From CAYSFW01 sp050329935 (GTDB lineage Bacteria; Pseudomonadota; Gammaproteobacteria; UWMA-0217), in the NCBI GenBank assembly GCA_050329935.1, contig JBHJOI010000065.1:1-64000 (forward strand): DNA of 64,000 bases, in the 5' to 3' direction. A model generated the notes under the pieces. The model ran no database searches. It was given only the letters and a program-made list of their open reading frames with translations, and was not told where the DNA came from. Position numbers and translations under genes: made by a program. Shown piece by piece: positions 1 through 8,999 of the stretch; positions within the stretch are counted from its first letter, which is position 1, and every line of letters starts with the position of its first letter.

Positions 1-57
1 CTGATCCAGAAGGAAATTCAACCTAAACTGAAAGCCATCTTCAAACTGCTTCGGTAA
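1..57 (+). CDS. Possible C-terminal tail of a gene cut by the left edge
   Basis: Frame 1 is open from the first base to a TAA at 55-57 and gives a basic 18-residue tail ending in KAIFKLLR. It would run toward tyrS and stop about 90 bases before the tyrS stop codon, a normal convergent arrangement. So short a stretch can be open by chance, so this is only a suggestion and no function can be given. Confidence 0.3.
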   Translation: MIQKEIQPKLKAIFKLLR

Positions 58-147
58 CTACCGAGCTTGAAGCAACGAATCAGACCTTCGGTAAGGTTTT
101 ATCTTGAGGCAATGCGGGGGTTTCTCGCGACGCCGGAGATGCCGGAA

Positions 148-1380
148 TCAATCGGAACGCTGCCGCTGGATCCGCACACGCGCGAAGCGATGCTTACCCA
201 CCTGTACCAGGACGGTAGTCCCCGAAGTTAAACCAATATCGCGACTGACGATCCGCTCCCCATCAAGGCGAACCGCGCCCTGCTGAATCATTCGATACGC
301 CTCGGAGGTACCGGCAACCAATCCTGCGTCCCGCAGAACGATCGCGATAGGTATATCTTCGGTTTGCGCGCTCAGCGTTACCAGCGGTATATCTTGCGGC
401 AATGCGCCTTGCTGGAAGCGTTTGACGAAATGATCTCGCGCCACCTCACCCACCCCCACACCGTGGAAGCGGCTCACGATTTCGGCCGCGAGTTCGAATT
501 TCGCATCGCGCGGGTTGCCGCCGTCGGCGACAACCGCCTGCAATCGCTCGATGTCAGGTAACGACCGAAAGCTTAATAGCTCGAAATAGCGCCACATCAA
601 ATCATCTGAAATCGACATGATCTTACCAAACATGGAGTCGGGCGGATCCGTGACCCCTATGTAGTTTCCGAGCGATTTTGACATTTTCTGCACGCCATCG
701 AGTCCCTCGAGAATCGGCATCATCATAAGCACTTGGGGCGGCTGCCCGAAGTGACGCTGTAGTTCGCGCCCCATCAGTAGATTGAATTTTTGGTCAGTCC
801 CGCCCAATTCGACATCTGCCTTGAGCACCACTGAATCGTATCCCTGCACCAAGGGATATAAGAACTCATGAATCGCGATCGGTTGCCCCGACCCATATCG
901 CTTCTGGAAGTCATCGCGCTCTAGCATTCGCGCGACGGTATGTCGCGCGGCGAGCTGGATCATATCCGCGGCACTCATCGTCCCCATCCACGACGAATTG
1001 AACATGATGGTTGTTCGCTCGGAATCCAGGATCTTGAAGATCTGGTGCTCATAGCTTGCTGCGTTTGCCAACACCTCGTCGCGCGTCAAAGCGGGCCGGG
1101 TAGCGTTTTTTCCGGTCGGATCGCCGATCATTCCAGTGAAGTCACCGATCAGGAATACGACCTCGTGCCCCAGATCTTGAAACTGCCGAAGCTTATTGAT
1201 CAGCACCGTGTGCCCCAGATGGAGGTCTGGCGCGGTCGGGTCGAATCCCGCCTTGATGCGCAACGGACGACCCAAACGTAGTTTCTCGCGAAGTTCATTC
1301 AACAAGAGAATTTCGCTTGCACCTCTCGATAAGGTACTGATTGCATCATCAATGCTTGTCATTTCGGATGGCGTAACCAT
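148..1380 (-). CDS. tyrS: Tyrosyl-tRNA synthetase
   Basis: Charges tRNA-Tyr with tyrosine in the cytoplasm (class I aminoacyl-tRNA synthetase). The class I signature appears as HLGH at about residues 54-57 and the KMSKS loop at 232-236. An S4-type RNA-binding domain occupies roughly the last 70 residues. At 410 residues it has the length of the TyrZ/long bacterial form. The start at 1380 is the longest ATG; a second in-frame ATG at 1362 is also possible, and neither has a strong ribosome site. It is transcribed divergently from the M23 peptidase, so the 150-base gap must hold both promoters. Identification is secure; only the start is uncertain. Confidence 0.96.
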   Translation of the reverse strand: MVTPSEMTSIDDAISTLSRGASEILLLNELREKLRLGRPLRIKAGFDPTAPDLHLGHTVLINKLRQFQDLGHEVVFLIGDFTGMIGDPTGKNATRPALTRDEVLANAASYEHQIFKILDSERTTIMFNSSWMGTMSAADMIQLAARHTVARMLERDDFQKRYGSGQPIAIHEFLYPLVQGYDSVVLKADVELGGTDQKFNLLMGRELQRHFGQPPQVLMMMPILEGLDGVQKMSKSLGNYIGVTDPPDSMFGKIMSISDDLMWRYFELLSFRSLPDIERLQAVVADGGNPRDAKFELAAEIVSRFHGVGVGEVARDHFVKRFQQGALPQDIPLVTLSAQTEDIPIAIVLRDAGLVAGTSEAYRMIQQGAVRLDGERIVSRDIGLTSGTTVLVQVGKHRFARVRIQRQRSD

Positions 1381-1486
1381 TTGCGACCATTACAGCAAGT
1401 TAAAAATCGGCCCAACGTACCGTTCTCGTGGCGTGCGCTCTTATTTTGATCCACTCCACAAAACGTGCGTTCGGTGAATTTTAACT

Positions 1487-1492
1487 TATAAT
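1487..1492 (+). promoter_or_regulatory. Perfect -10 hexamer upstream of the M23 peptidase gene
   Basis: TATAAT lies 42 bases before the chosen start codon of the peptidase gene, in an A/T-rich patch (TTTTAACTTATAATAG) of a GC-rich region. I see no good -35 box at 16-18 bases. The site may be a sigma70 promoter helped by an activator, or part of a shared divergent control region with tyrS. Confidence 0.45.
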
Positions 1493-1533
1493 AGGCGCCT
1501 AACCGCAATCTGATGACACTTCGAGGAAGGCCA

Positions 1534-2910
1534 ATGGTTTATGGCAGAGATTTCAAGCGGTATGCAAATAACAGGAGGCGCGACGTCGCGTACGCGCGCG
1601 CACCCAATCGGCACCCGCTAATCGGCCTGTTGATATTTGTCGCCAGCGTATCGCTACTGAGCGTCGTCCTCGCGAAGACCCACGAATCGCTCACCAAGGA
1701 ATCGACGACCTCCGCCACCACCGACGCTACCGATATAGTGGACCTGATCAGCGACACGTTACCGCCCGCCGATTACGAGGATGCAACACCCCATGACTCC
1801 GAGGGCGGCGATCAAATAGCCGGTTCGGATGGCTGGGTCGAGGTAATCGTCAGCAAAGGTGACACACTGTCCACAATCTTCAGCAAACTAGGCATCCTCG
1901 ACAGCCTCAAGCCGTTACTCGACCTCAAGGCCTCCCGGGAAGCTCTGAACGTGCTCATTCCAGGGGAGACGCTCCGCTTACGCACGGAGGGCACGGAATT
2001 GTTGGAGCTGATTTACGCGACCAGTGAAACCTCCGCGCTACATGTGGTGCGAGAGGGCGACTCGTTGAGCGCGAGTACACGCGAGGTACCGATCGAAACA
2101 CGCGTGACCCACGTGACTTCGCGTATCGAGGATTCCTTGTTTGGCTCAGGCAAACGCGAAGGTCTCTCGGACAACATGATCATGCGGCTCGTCGAGCTGT
2201 TTGAGTTCGATATCGACTTCGCTTTGGATATCCGGGTGGGCGATCGCTTCAGCGTTATCTACGAAGAGCGCTACGCCGATGGCCAGAGGCTGAAGGACGG
2301 CCCCATTCTCGCCGCGGAGTTCGAGAATCAAGGCAACAACCACCGCGCGTTCTTTTTCACAAGCGACGGCAAGCGGGGTGACTATTACACGGAAGACGGG
2401 AAAAATCTGCGAAAGTCGTTTGTGCGCACGCCGCTTAAATTTACTCGAATCAGCTCGCTATTCAACCCCACTCGAATGCATCCCGTTCTGCACAAAATTC
2501 GGGCTCATAAAGGCGTTGACTACGCGGCACCAGTCGGTACCCCGGTTCGGGCAACGGCCGATGGCGTGGTCGCCACCATCGAGGCCCAGCGCGGGTACGG
2601 CAACGTCATCGTACTCGAACACTGGGATACTTACACAACCTTGTACGCCCACCTTTCCCGCTTCGCACCAGATCTCAAGAAGGGTGGAAAGGTGAAGCAA
2701 GGGGACGTCATCGGGTATGTCGGCAGAACCGGCATGGCCACGGGCCCGCACCTGCACTACGAATTTCGCATCAACGGACAACACAAGGATCCGCTGACCG
2801 TGCAGCTTCCGCGCGAGCCACTGACCGCCGATGCGCTAAAGCAATACCGTAAACAGATAAGCCCGCTTGTCGCGCAACTCGACCTGACCAAAGTCGCAAG
2901 CGCTCGGTAG
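1534..2910 (+). CDS. M23-family peptidoglycan endopeptidase (MepM/NlpD-like) with membrane anchor
   Basis: Likely cuts peptide cross-links in periplasmic murein or activates amidases. The N-terminus is basic (residues 1-28), followed by one membrane segment at about 30-46. A LysM/OapA-like stretch (SKGDTLSTIFSKLGI) follows near residue 105. The C-terminal M23 domain has the zinc ligands: H and D in HKGVDYAAP near residue 324, and HLHYE near 406. An earlier in-frame ATG exists at 1513, but GAGGAAGG at 1523-1530 places the start at 1534, giving 458 residues. The gene stands alone and is closed by a strong terminator. The zinc ligands are intact, so it should be an active enzyme rather than a degenerate NlpD/EnvC type. 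Confidence 0.92.
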   Translation: MVYGRDFKRYANNRRRDVAYARAPNRHPLIGLLIFVASVSLLSVVLAKTHESLTKESTTSATTDATDIVDLISDTLPPADYEDATPHDSEGGDQIAGSDGWVEVIVSKGDTLSTIFSKLGILDSLKPLLDLKASREALNVLIPGETLRLRTEGTELLELIYATSETSALHVVREGDSLSASTREVPIETRVTHVTSRIEDSLFGSGKREGLSDNMIMRLVELFEFDIDFALDIRVGDRFSVIYEERYADGQRLKDGPILAAEFENQGNNHRAFFFTSDGKRGDYYTEDGKNLRKSFVRTPLKFTRISSLFNPTRMHPVLHKIRAHKGVDYAAPVGTPVRATADGVVATIEAQRGYGNVIVLEHWDTYTTLYAHLSRFAPDLKKGGKVKQGDVIGYVGRTGMATGPHLHYEFRINGQHKDPLTVQLPREPLTADALKQYRKQISPLVAQLDLTKVASAR

Positions 2911-2951
2911 TCGCAGCGCGGTTCCGCCTCGGCCACGATACGTGCCCTAAC

Positions 2952-2981
2952 AAAAAAGCCCGATCGAATCGGGCTTTTTTT
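2952..2981. terminator. Bidirectional Rho-independent terminator
   Basis: A 13-bp arm AAAAAAGCCCGAT, a CGA loop and the matching ATCGGGCTTTTTT form a near-perfect hairpin with A- and T-tracts on both sides. It lies between the stop codons of the convergent M23 peptidase and erpA genes, so it can end transcripts from both. Confidence 0.92.
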
Positions 2982-3029
2982 AACTCCGCGGCACCAGATA
3001 CGGACTCTGGCGCGCGCGACTAAGTACCA

Positions 3030-3383
3030 TCAGGCAGAGAACGAGGATCCGCAACCGCAAGTGGTTGTCGCATTCGGATTGCGTATTACGAACTGAGCAC
3101 CTTCCAAACCTTCGGTGTAGTCGATTTCCGCCCCCACCAGGTACTGAAAACTCATGGGATCAATCAACAGCGTAACGCCGCCATTGACAACCTCGGTGTC
3201 GCCTTCGTTAATGGCCTCGTCAAATGTGAAGCCATACTGAAACCCCGAGCAACCACCGCCGCTAACGAATACCCGAAGTTTCAGGTTGTCGTTGTTTTCC
3301 TCGTCGATCAATTGCTTGACCTTGGTCGCGGCTGCGTCAGTGAATACGAGCGGCGCTGACTCTTCGACGACGGCTAGATTCAT
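3030..3383 (-). CDS. erpA: Iron-sulfur cluster insertion protein ErpA
   Basis: A-type carrier that delivers [4Fe-4S] or [2Fe-2S] clusters to apo-enzymes. The three conserved cysteines are present: one in GGGCSGFQYGF and two in the C-terminal TTTCGCGSSF. The frame is open further upstream to 3443, but the family N-terminus (MNLAVVEES) and a GGAGA site about 10 bases before the ATG set the start at 3383, giving 117 residues. It is the last gene of a DUF6776-bactofilin-erpA run and ends at the terminator. The essential Fe-S consumers in this window (Rieske protein, hydrogenase small subunit, Isp2) would depend on such carriers. Confidence 0.95.
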   Translation of the reverse strand: MNLAVVEESAPLVFTDAAATKVKQLIDEENNDNLKLRVFVSGGGCSGFQYGFTFDEAINEGDTEVVNGGVTLLIDPMSFQYLVGAEIDYTEGLEGAQFVIRNPNATTTCGCGSSFSA

Positions 3384-3443
3384 GATGTCTTGCTCTCCAA
3401 TTTGTTGCAGATACCGAACGCTAGCATTGGTTGACCACAGCAA

Positions 3444-3875
3444 TCAAGATTTACTCGTACCGGCTTCTACCTTGTTGATCTTCGGCAGATACTGAACCGA
3501 GCTCTGCTCTTCCTTACGGTGAACAAGGTTACCGTTCACTTCCGAACCAATCGCCATCTCGACGAGATTGTAATAGAAGTTGCCCTTGATACGCGCCTTG
3601 GGCAGCAGCTCGGCATGGTTCGTCGAAAAAATATCACCCTCGACCGATCCGTTGATAATCACGTTCGGCACCGAAACGTCACCTTGAACCATGCCATCCT
3701 CATCCAGCACGAGGGTTGATTCACTGTCGCTATCCGCCTTGATGTTACCGACAATCGTGCCCTCGACGTGGAGATTACCACTGAAGGTCAGATCGCCCTT
3801 GATCGTCGTGGCTTTCCCGATCACCGTATCAACTTGCGCGCTCCGAGCCTTGCCCGGTTTACTTTTGCCCCACAT
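3444..3875 (-). CDS. Bactofilin family (polymer-forming cytoskeletal protein)
   Basis: A 143-residue protein with the bactofilin beta-helix core: regular turns containing GDLTFSGNLHVEGTIVGNI, then GDVSVPNVIINGSVEGDI. Short basic, unstructured ends flank the core. Bactofilins self-assemble into nucleotide-free filaments and position cell-wall or pole factors at the inner face of the membrane. The reading frame overlaps the end of the DUF6776 gene by 17 bases, so the two are co-transcribed and probably translationally coupled. The partner has a membrane segment and a coiled coil and could anchor the filament (inference). Confidence 0.92.
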   Translation of the reverse strand: MWGKSKPGKARSAQVDTVIGKATTIKGDLTFSGNLHVEGTIVGNIKADSDSESTLVLDEDGMVQGDVSVPNVIINGSVEGDIFSTNHAELLPKARIKGNFYYNLVEMAIGSEVNGNLVHRKEEQSSVQYLPKINKVEAGTSKS

Positions 3876-4632
3876 GATTTGTTAACCTCTTTTCGACTGT
3901 GTTCCAACCAAACGAATGCTGCACCGCCGCACCACCCCCGCCGGGTTTGGCCTTGACGATGATGCTTTCGGGCTCGAAATGCTCCGGAAGGCGTACCATG
4001 CCCTCAATCCGGACAAAATACTGAAAGTCGAAGTCCAGCTTGGACTTGTCCTTTGCGGCAATCTGGCTCCACTCATACGTTTTGATCTCTCCGCGCAGTT
4101 TTCCCTGGACCTGGACCTGCACCGTGCCCTTCACGGATCGCTTACCGGCCTGGCTATTGGTCAAACTCATTTTCAGCAAGTATTGACCACTCTCCTCCAT
4201 CGGAATCATCGCGAGATTATGGATCGCTAGCCCGCCTTTTCCATCGTCCGCCGCGATCAGTGCCTCGCAAACGGATAATCGCTCCTGCAGATCTTGCGTT
4301 TCACGCTCACGCTCGGCCAGCGTTTGAACCAGCTTTTCGCTCGCCTTATCGTCGATGTCGTTACTGCGTTTGACCATCGCGAGTTCGCGTGCGAGCTCAT
4401 CGTTCTTTTGCTCCAGAAAGGCGACCTTCTGCTGGTGCGAAACGGTGACTGCGGTCTCATCGGCACCGCCCAGCCCAAACGATACGCCACCCTTTTGCCA
4501 AGCAAGATAGGCGAGCACGCCTGCGGCAACAAACATCAGCAGCGATAGCAAAAGTACCCACCAGTGCGCGGTGCTCCTCACGCCCCGGTAGATTGTAACC
4601 ACCGGCTTCGGTCGCGAGATTCTCGGTTGCAC
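3859..4632 (-). CDS. DUF6776 membrane-anchored coiled-coil protein
   Basis: A 257-residue protein of unknown biochemical role. A short basic N-terminus (RPKPVVTIYRGVR) is followed by one membrane span at about residues 26-47. A charged coiled coil spans roughly 70-120, and a C-terminal globular part of beta character follows (SVKGTVQVQVQGKLRGE). The family is found beside bactofilin and erpA in gammaproteobacteria. The start at 4632 gives the usual N-in membrane topology. The 17-base overlap with bactofilin supports a functional pair. No catalytic motif is visible. Confidence 0.8.
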   Translation of the reverse strand: MQPRISRPKPVVTIYRGVRSTAHWWVLLLSLLMFVAAGVLAYLAWQKGGVSFGLGGADETAVTVSHQQKVAFLEQKNDELARELAMVKRSNDIDDKASEKLVQTLAERERETQDLQERLSVCEALIAADDGKGGLAIHNLAMIPMEESGQYLLKMSLTNSQAGKRSVKGTVQVQVQGKLRGEIKTYEWSQIAAKDKSKLDFDFQYFVRIEGMVRLPEHFEPESIIVKAKPGGGGAAVQHSFGWNTVEKRLTNHVGQK

Positions 4633-4651
4633 CTACAGCCCTCTTATATGC

Positions 4652-5683
4652 TTAGGGCAAAAGCGCGGGAGAATTCAAACCCAACGACTCAGGCAATCCC
4701 AGCATAAGGTTCATATTCTGCACGGCTTGTCCGGCCGCCCCCTTAACCAGATTGTCGATAACTGCCAGCACTACCAATCTGCTCGCGTTCTGCGGACGAT
4801 GAATCGCGATCCGACATACATTCGCGCCACGACAACTACGAGTTTCCGGATGCGATCCCGGGGGAAGAACGTCCACAAAATGGGATCCTTCGTAAAACTC
4901 CTCGTACACTGCCTGATATGAATCACAATTTGAAGTAAGCGTTGCGTAGAATGTGACATGGATACCACGAATCATCGGAACGAGGTGCGGCACGAAGGTT
5001 ACCCCCACCTCTCGGCCCGCGTAGCGCGACAATGTTTGCGTGATCTCGGGAAGATGGCGATGTCCGGACACCGCGTAGGCTTTGAAGTTATCGCTAGCTT
5101 CGCTTAATAAGGTGTGGACTTCGGCCTTGCGCCCCGCCCCACTTACTCCGGACTTCGCATCGGCAATCACCTGCGTAACGTCGATCAGACCCGAACGCAA
5201 CAACGGAAGCGCCGCAAGGGTGGTTGCCGTGGGATAACAACCTGGATTGGCCACCAATCGTGCCTCGCGAATTGCCTCGCGATTCAACTCCGGCAGCCCA
5301 TACACCGCCTCGCTTAAAAGCTCTGGGCACGCATGCGGCATACCGTACCATTGCTCCCAGACTTGCGGATCACTCAAACGGAAATCCGCCGCGAGATCGA
5401 TGACACGAACACCCGCGCGCAGCAGTTGTGGCGCTTGCTGCATCGCCGTTCCGTTGGGCGTCGCGAAAAAAACGATATCACACCGCTCTAGCTCGGCCTG
5501 TTCTGGTGCCACGAACCTGAGATCGACCCAGCCGCGCAGATTTGAAAATAGCTGATCGACCGACCGCCCCGCTTCGGCACGTGAAGTTACCGTGGCGATC
5601 TCCACTTCAGGATGCAACGCCAACAGGCGCAACAACTCCACGCCCGTATAACCGGTTGCACCTACGATACCGCATTTAATCAT
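4652..5683 (-). CDS. argC: N-acetyl-gamma-glutamyl-phosphate reductase
   Basis: Third step of arginine biosynthesis: NADPH-dependent reduction of N-acetylglutamyl phosphate to the semialdehyde. The N-terminal nucleotide-binding loop (VGATGYTGVELLRLL) is at residues 8-22. The catalytic cysteine lies in NPGCYPTAT near residue 149, and a conserved GHRHLPEI follows. At 343 residues it is full length. It is followed after 19 bases by the DUF6776 gene, so arginine synthesis and the bactofilin module may share transcripts. No ARG box was looked for in detail. Confidence 0.96.
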   Translation of the reverse strand: MIKCGIVGATGYTGVELLRLLALHPEVEIATVTSRAEAGRSVDQLFSNLRGWVDLRFVAPEQAELERCDIVFFATPNGTAMQQAPQLLRAGVRVIDLAADFRLSDPQVWEQWYGMPHACPELLSEAVYGLPELNREAIREARLVANPGCYPTATTLAALPLLRSGLIDVTQVIADAKSGVSGAGRKAEVHTLLSEASDNFKAYAVSGHRHLPEITQTLSRYAGREVGVTFVPHLVPMIRGIHVTFYATLTSNCDSYQAVYEEFYEGSHFVDVLPPGSHPETRSCRGANVCRIAIHRPQNASRLVVLAVIDNLVKGAAGQAVQNMNLMLGLPESLGLNSPALLP

Positions 5684-5713
5684 TCGCGCGCCCTCTCGAT
5701 TGCAATCAACACC

Positions 5714-6763
5714 TCACTCGGCGACTCCAGATCGATTTTTAGGGTGCGTTCCCGCCAATCCATAGATCAGCTCCCGCACCAGACTGGGGCCCGAGTATAC
5801 CAGTCCGGTATAGACTTGGATCAGATCCGCGCCTGCCGCCAACTTTGCCCGCGCCTCGGCTAACCCAACGACACCACCCGCGGCTATCAAAGCGATGCCT
5901 GGCTGCAGTTCGTTTCGAAATGCGCGCAACACCTCCGTCGAGCGCTCGAACAATGGTCGACCACTTAGTCCGCCCGCCTCGTGCCCATGGCGTAGCGATT
6001 CGACCGCTGGCCGGGCCTGCGTGGTATTGGTCGCGATCACACCATCTATCTGCATTCGATTAATCACCTCGGCCATTACTGCGATCTCCGAATCCTCGAG
6101 ATCCGGCGCGATCTTGACCAACAGTGGAACGTACCGCTCCGTATGTCGCGCGAGGCGAAGTTGCTCCTGCTTGAGGTTACCCAGGAGATCCAGCAACGCG
6201 CTACCGGATTGCAGACTCCGTAATCCGGGTGTATTGGGCGATGAAATATTCAATGCGACATAATCAGCGACTGGATAGACGCGCTGAAGACATAAGAGAT
6301 AGTCGTCCGTGGCGCGCTCGAGCGGTGTATCGAAGTTCTTACCAATATTGATGCCGAGCACACCCGAGTACCTGCGCACCCCAACCCGCTCCACCAGATG
6401 CTCGACGCCCCTGTTATTGAAGCCCATGCGGTTTATCAGGGCCTCGGCTTCCGGCAAGCGAAATAGCCTGGGACGACGGTTTCCCGGTTGCGGTCGAGGC
6501 GTTACGGTCCCAACCTCGATAAAACCGAACCCGAGCCCCCCGAGGGCGGCCACGAAATCGCCGTTTTTGTCCATGCCTGCCGCCAAGCCAACGGGATTCG
6601 CAAAATTTAACCCCAAGACATGGCGCGGACCCGCCTGAATAGGCGCCGCTTCCGACCCAACCCACTCGCGAACGCGATGTATCGCGCTCAGGCCGTGCAA
6701 TGCGACGGCGTGCGCGACCTCGGGCGGCAGCATAAAGAAAAGGGGCCTGAGAAAATGATACAT
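5714..6763 (-). CDS. pyrD: Dihydroorotate dehydrogenase (quinone), class 2
   Basis: Oxidises dihydroorotate to orotate in pyrimidine synthesis and passes electrons to the membrane quinone pool. The class 2 features are an N-terminal membrane-associating helix (residues 1-40), the FMN barrel with PVGLAAGMDKNGD, NISSPNTPGLRSLQ carrying the class 2 active-site region, and GGLSGRPL. At 349 residues it is complete. It lies 30 bases upstream of argC on the same strand. Electrons from this enzyme would reach the bc1 complex encoded a few kilobases away. Confidence 0.96.
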   Translation of the reverse strand: MYHFLRPLFFMLPPEVAHAVALHGLSAIHRVREWVGSEAAPIQAGPRHVLGLNFANPVGLAAGMDKNGDFVAALGGLGFGFIEVGTVTPRPQPGNRRPRLFRLPEAEALINRMGFNNRGVEHLVERVGVRRYSGVLGINIGKNFDTPLERATDDYLLCLQRVYPVADYVALNISSPNTPGLRSLQSGSALLDLLGNLKQEQLRLARHTERYVPLLVKIAPDLEDSEIAVMAEVINRMQIDGVIATNTTQARPAVESLRHGHEAGGLSGRPLFERSTEVLRAFRNELQPGIALIAAGGVVGLAEARAKLAAGADLIQVYTGLVYSGPSLVRELIYGLAGTHPKNRSGVAE

Positions 6764-7061
6764 CGCGGCTTCCGACTGGCGAGTGAGCGGTTATAGCGCG
6801 CGCAACCGGGCCGATCAACCAAGTACGCCCGGTCACGTGACCAGAACCTGGCCGTGGCCGACGCCGAACTGCAAAATACCGTCATCGCGACACCCCGCGC
6901 CCCGACTAAATGGGGGAACGGAAACGGGCCACAACGACAAGGCAGATTATCAATCCGACACGCGGGGGGAAACAGGACACGGTACTTCCGCGTGAACGCT
7001 CGCATCGGCGAGTCGACCGGCGGCACATCAAGCGACGCGCAACGATGACCGAGCGCCGTCT

Positions 7062-7481
7062 TTATTTGACAACCTTGAGCGCCGGCCGGGACTTCGACTT
7101 TGGAGAAGGCTTTGCGGCCGGCTTTTGCCCGCCTTCCAACGGCACAATCGTGGGCGGCGGCGGCGGAACCTGCTCTTCGGGTGTGAAGACCATGCCCTTG
7201 CCGTTCTCGCGGGTATAAATGGCAATGGCGCCCGCGACTGGCACCATTATATTCATCGATTGGCCACCGAATCGAGCCGAAAAGGTGATTGCTTCATTCC
7301 CGATCTGCAGGTCACGAACCGCCATCGGTGCCACATTAAGGACAATCTTGCCATCCTTTACATACTGCCGCGGCACGATCGTTCCTGGGAAATCAGCCAT
7401 GACGACGAGGTGTGGCGTCATACCGTTGTCCAGCATCCACTCATACATGGCCCTAATGAGGTAGGGCCGACTCGACGTCAT
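7062..7481 (-). CDS. sspB: Stringent starvation protein B (ClpXP adaptor)
   Basis: Tethers ssrA-tagged proteins to ClpXP for degradation. The N-terminal substrate-binding domain begins with MTSSRPYLIRAMYEWMLDNG, the family signature. The flexible Pro-rich linker and short basic C-terminal tail (ALKVVK) that docks on ClpX are visible after about residue 105. The ATG at 7481 matches the family start and has GGGTGAG upstream; a GTG at 7493 is an alternative. It follows sspA after 16 bases, the standard operon order. About 300 bases to pyrD hold no gene that I can support. Confidence 0.95.
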   Translation of the reverse strand: MTSSRPYLIRAMYEWMLDNGMTPHLVVMADFPGTIVPRQYVKDGKIVLNVAPMAVRDLQIGNEAITFSARFGGQSMNIMVPVAGAIAIYTRENGKGMVFTPEEQVPPPPPTIVPLEGGQKPAAKPSPKSKSRPALKVVK

Positions 7482-7497
7482 CGCATCGCTCACCCGA

Positions 7498-8124
7498 TCA
7501 ATGCCTCATTTGCTCCTCAGCCTCCGTAAGGCTCGCGACAAACGATTCACGCTTGAAGATGCGATCCATGTAATCGTAGATCGGCTTGGCGGATCGAGGC
7601 AGGTCAATACCCAGATTCACCAGGCGCCAGAGCACCGGCGAAATCGTGCAATCGACCAGACTGAACTCGTCACTCAGGAAGTACGGCTTAACCGCGAACA
7701 CATCCGCGGCCGCAATCAACATTTCCTTGAAAACCTTCCTTGATTTTGCTGACTTCTTCTCACCCCCGAAACGGATGTCCTCAACCAGCGAATACCAATC
7801 CGTCTCAACTCGATACAAAGCCAGCCTCGCACGAGCACGCGCCACCGGGTCAACTGGCATCAACGGCGGATGTGGGAAGCGCTCGTCCAGATACTCCATG
7901 ATTATCCGCGGCTCGTACAAGACCAGATCGCGATCGACGAGCGTCGGAACGTTGTTGTAGGGGTTGAGCTCCATCAGGTCTTCCGGCTTGTTTTCCGGAT
8001 CAATATCGATAATGTCGACCGTGATGTCCTTTTCCGTCAGCACGATACGCGTACGGTGACATTGCGGACAATCAGGCGCCGAAAACAATGTCATAACGGA
8101 GCGACGGTTAACGCCCAAAGCCAT
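7498..8124 (-). CDS. sspA: Stringent starvation protein A (GST-fold RNA polymerase partner)
   Basis: SspA binds RNA polymerase and alters transcription in stationary phase and acid stress. The N-terminal thioredoxin-like half starts with RRSVMTLFSAPDCPQCH, and an all-helical GST C-terminal half follows. It is 208 residues long, typical for the family. The start ATG at 8124 sits just ahead of the conserved RRSVMTLF. It is followed by sspB and preceded, 122 bases upstream, by the end of the cytochrome bc1 operon; petABC-sspAB is a common beta/gamma arrangement. Confidence 0.95.
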   Translation of the reverse strand: MALGVNRRSVMTLFSAPDCPQCHRTRIVLTEKDITVDIIDIDPENKPEDLMELNPYNNVPTLVDRDLVLYEPRIIMEYLDERFPHPPLMPVDPVARARARLALYRVETDWYSLVEDIRFGGEKKSAKSRKVFKEMLIAAADVFAVKPYFLSDEFSLVDCTISPVLWRLVNLGIDLPRSAKPIYDYMDRIFKRESFVASLTEAEEQMRH

Positions 8125-8246
8125 GCTGTGCAGTCCCTCTGATAGATATTCTGTTAGGTAGCTATGTGGCGCCGCGAACTTCGCGGGAGTTCCGCCCGAA
8201 ACGGGACAGAATCATGCAATAACCGCCAACAAAGACGCGCACTATG

Positions 8247-8999
8247 TCAATGCACGTCCTTCCAATACTCCTTCTTGAGGAAGTACGCAAGCACCGCGAA
8301 ACCGGCGAGGAACAACATAACGATCACGCCCCACTGCTGACGCTGCAATTTGTACGGCTCGGCAAGATAGACCAAGAAATTCGTGAGATCTCGCATGGCG
8401 CCATCGAACTCCGAAGGCGTCATGGTACCGGGTGTGGCCAGAACCAACGAGACCTTCTCGTGTTTGTGACCTCGACCATCATCCACCGCTTCAACCTGCT
8501 TGACTTGCCAGCCCTGAAGCTCCCACATCACATGCGGCATTCCGACGCCGGGAAACACCAGGTTGTTGACCCCCATCGGACGGCTGTCGTCCAGATAGAA
8601 CGTTCTCAGGTAGGTATACAGCCAATCCGCGCCTCGTGAGCGAGCCACCAGCGACAGATCGGGCGGTTCAATGCCAAACGCTTCCTTAGCGTAACGCTTG
8701 GTCATAACAACCTTCATTAGGTCGCCCACCTTCTTTTGCTCGCCGACCTCATCCGTCGTAAAGATCAGGTTTTTCGCCATTTGCTCATCATCGATCCCAA
8801 GATCACGCCCAACCCGGTTGAATCGACTATAGGCGGCAGAGTGGCAGCCCATGCAGTAGTTGACGAAATTCTTCAACCCGCGCTGAAGTGACGCCTGGTT
8901 ACCGAGATCGATATCGGCGCGATCAAGCGGCACGCTTGGGCCGGCCGCGAAGCCCGTCAGAGGCAGTACCAACACCAATAATATGCTTAGGATTTTCAT
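8247..8999 (-). CDS. petC: Cytochrome c1 of the bc1 complex
   Basis: Membrane-bound c-type haem subunit that takes electrons from the Rieske protein and hands them to soluble cytochromes. A Sec signal peptide covers residues 1-18 (MKILSILLVLVLPLTGFA). The CMGCH haem-binding site lies near residue 48, a methionine-ligand region (DDSRPMGVNN) follows, and one C-terminal membrane anchor is present near residues 222-242. The start ATG overlaps the stop codon of petB by one base (TAATG), so translation is coupled. At 250 residues it matches the beta/gamma family. Confidence 0.95.
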   Translation of the reverse strand: MKILSILLVLVLPLTGFAAGPSVPLDRADIDLGNQASLQRGLKNFVNYCMGCHSAAYSRFNRVGRDLGIDDEQMAKNLIFTTDEVGEQKKVGDLMKVVMTKRYAKEAFGIEPPDLSLVARSRGADWLYTYLRTFYLDDSRPMGVNNLVFPGVGMPHVMWELQGWQVKQVEAVDDGRGHKHEKVSLVLATPGTMTPSEFDGAMRDLTNFLVYLAEPYKLQRQQWGVIVMLFLAGFAVLAYFLKKEYWKDVH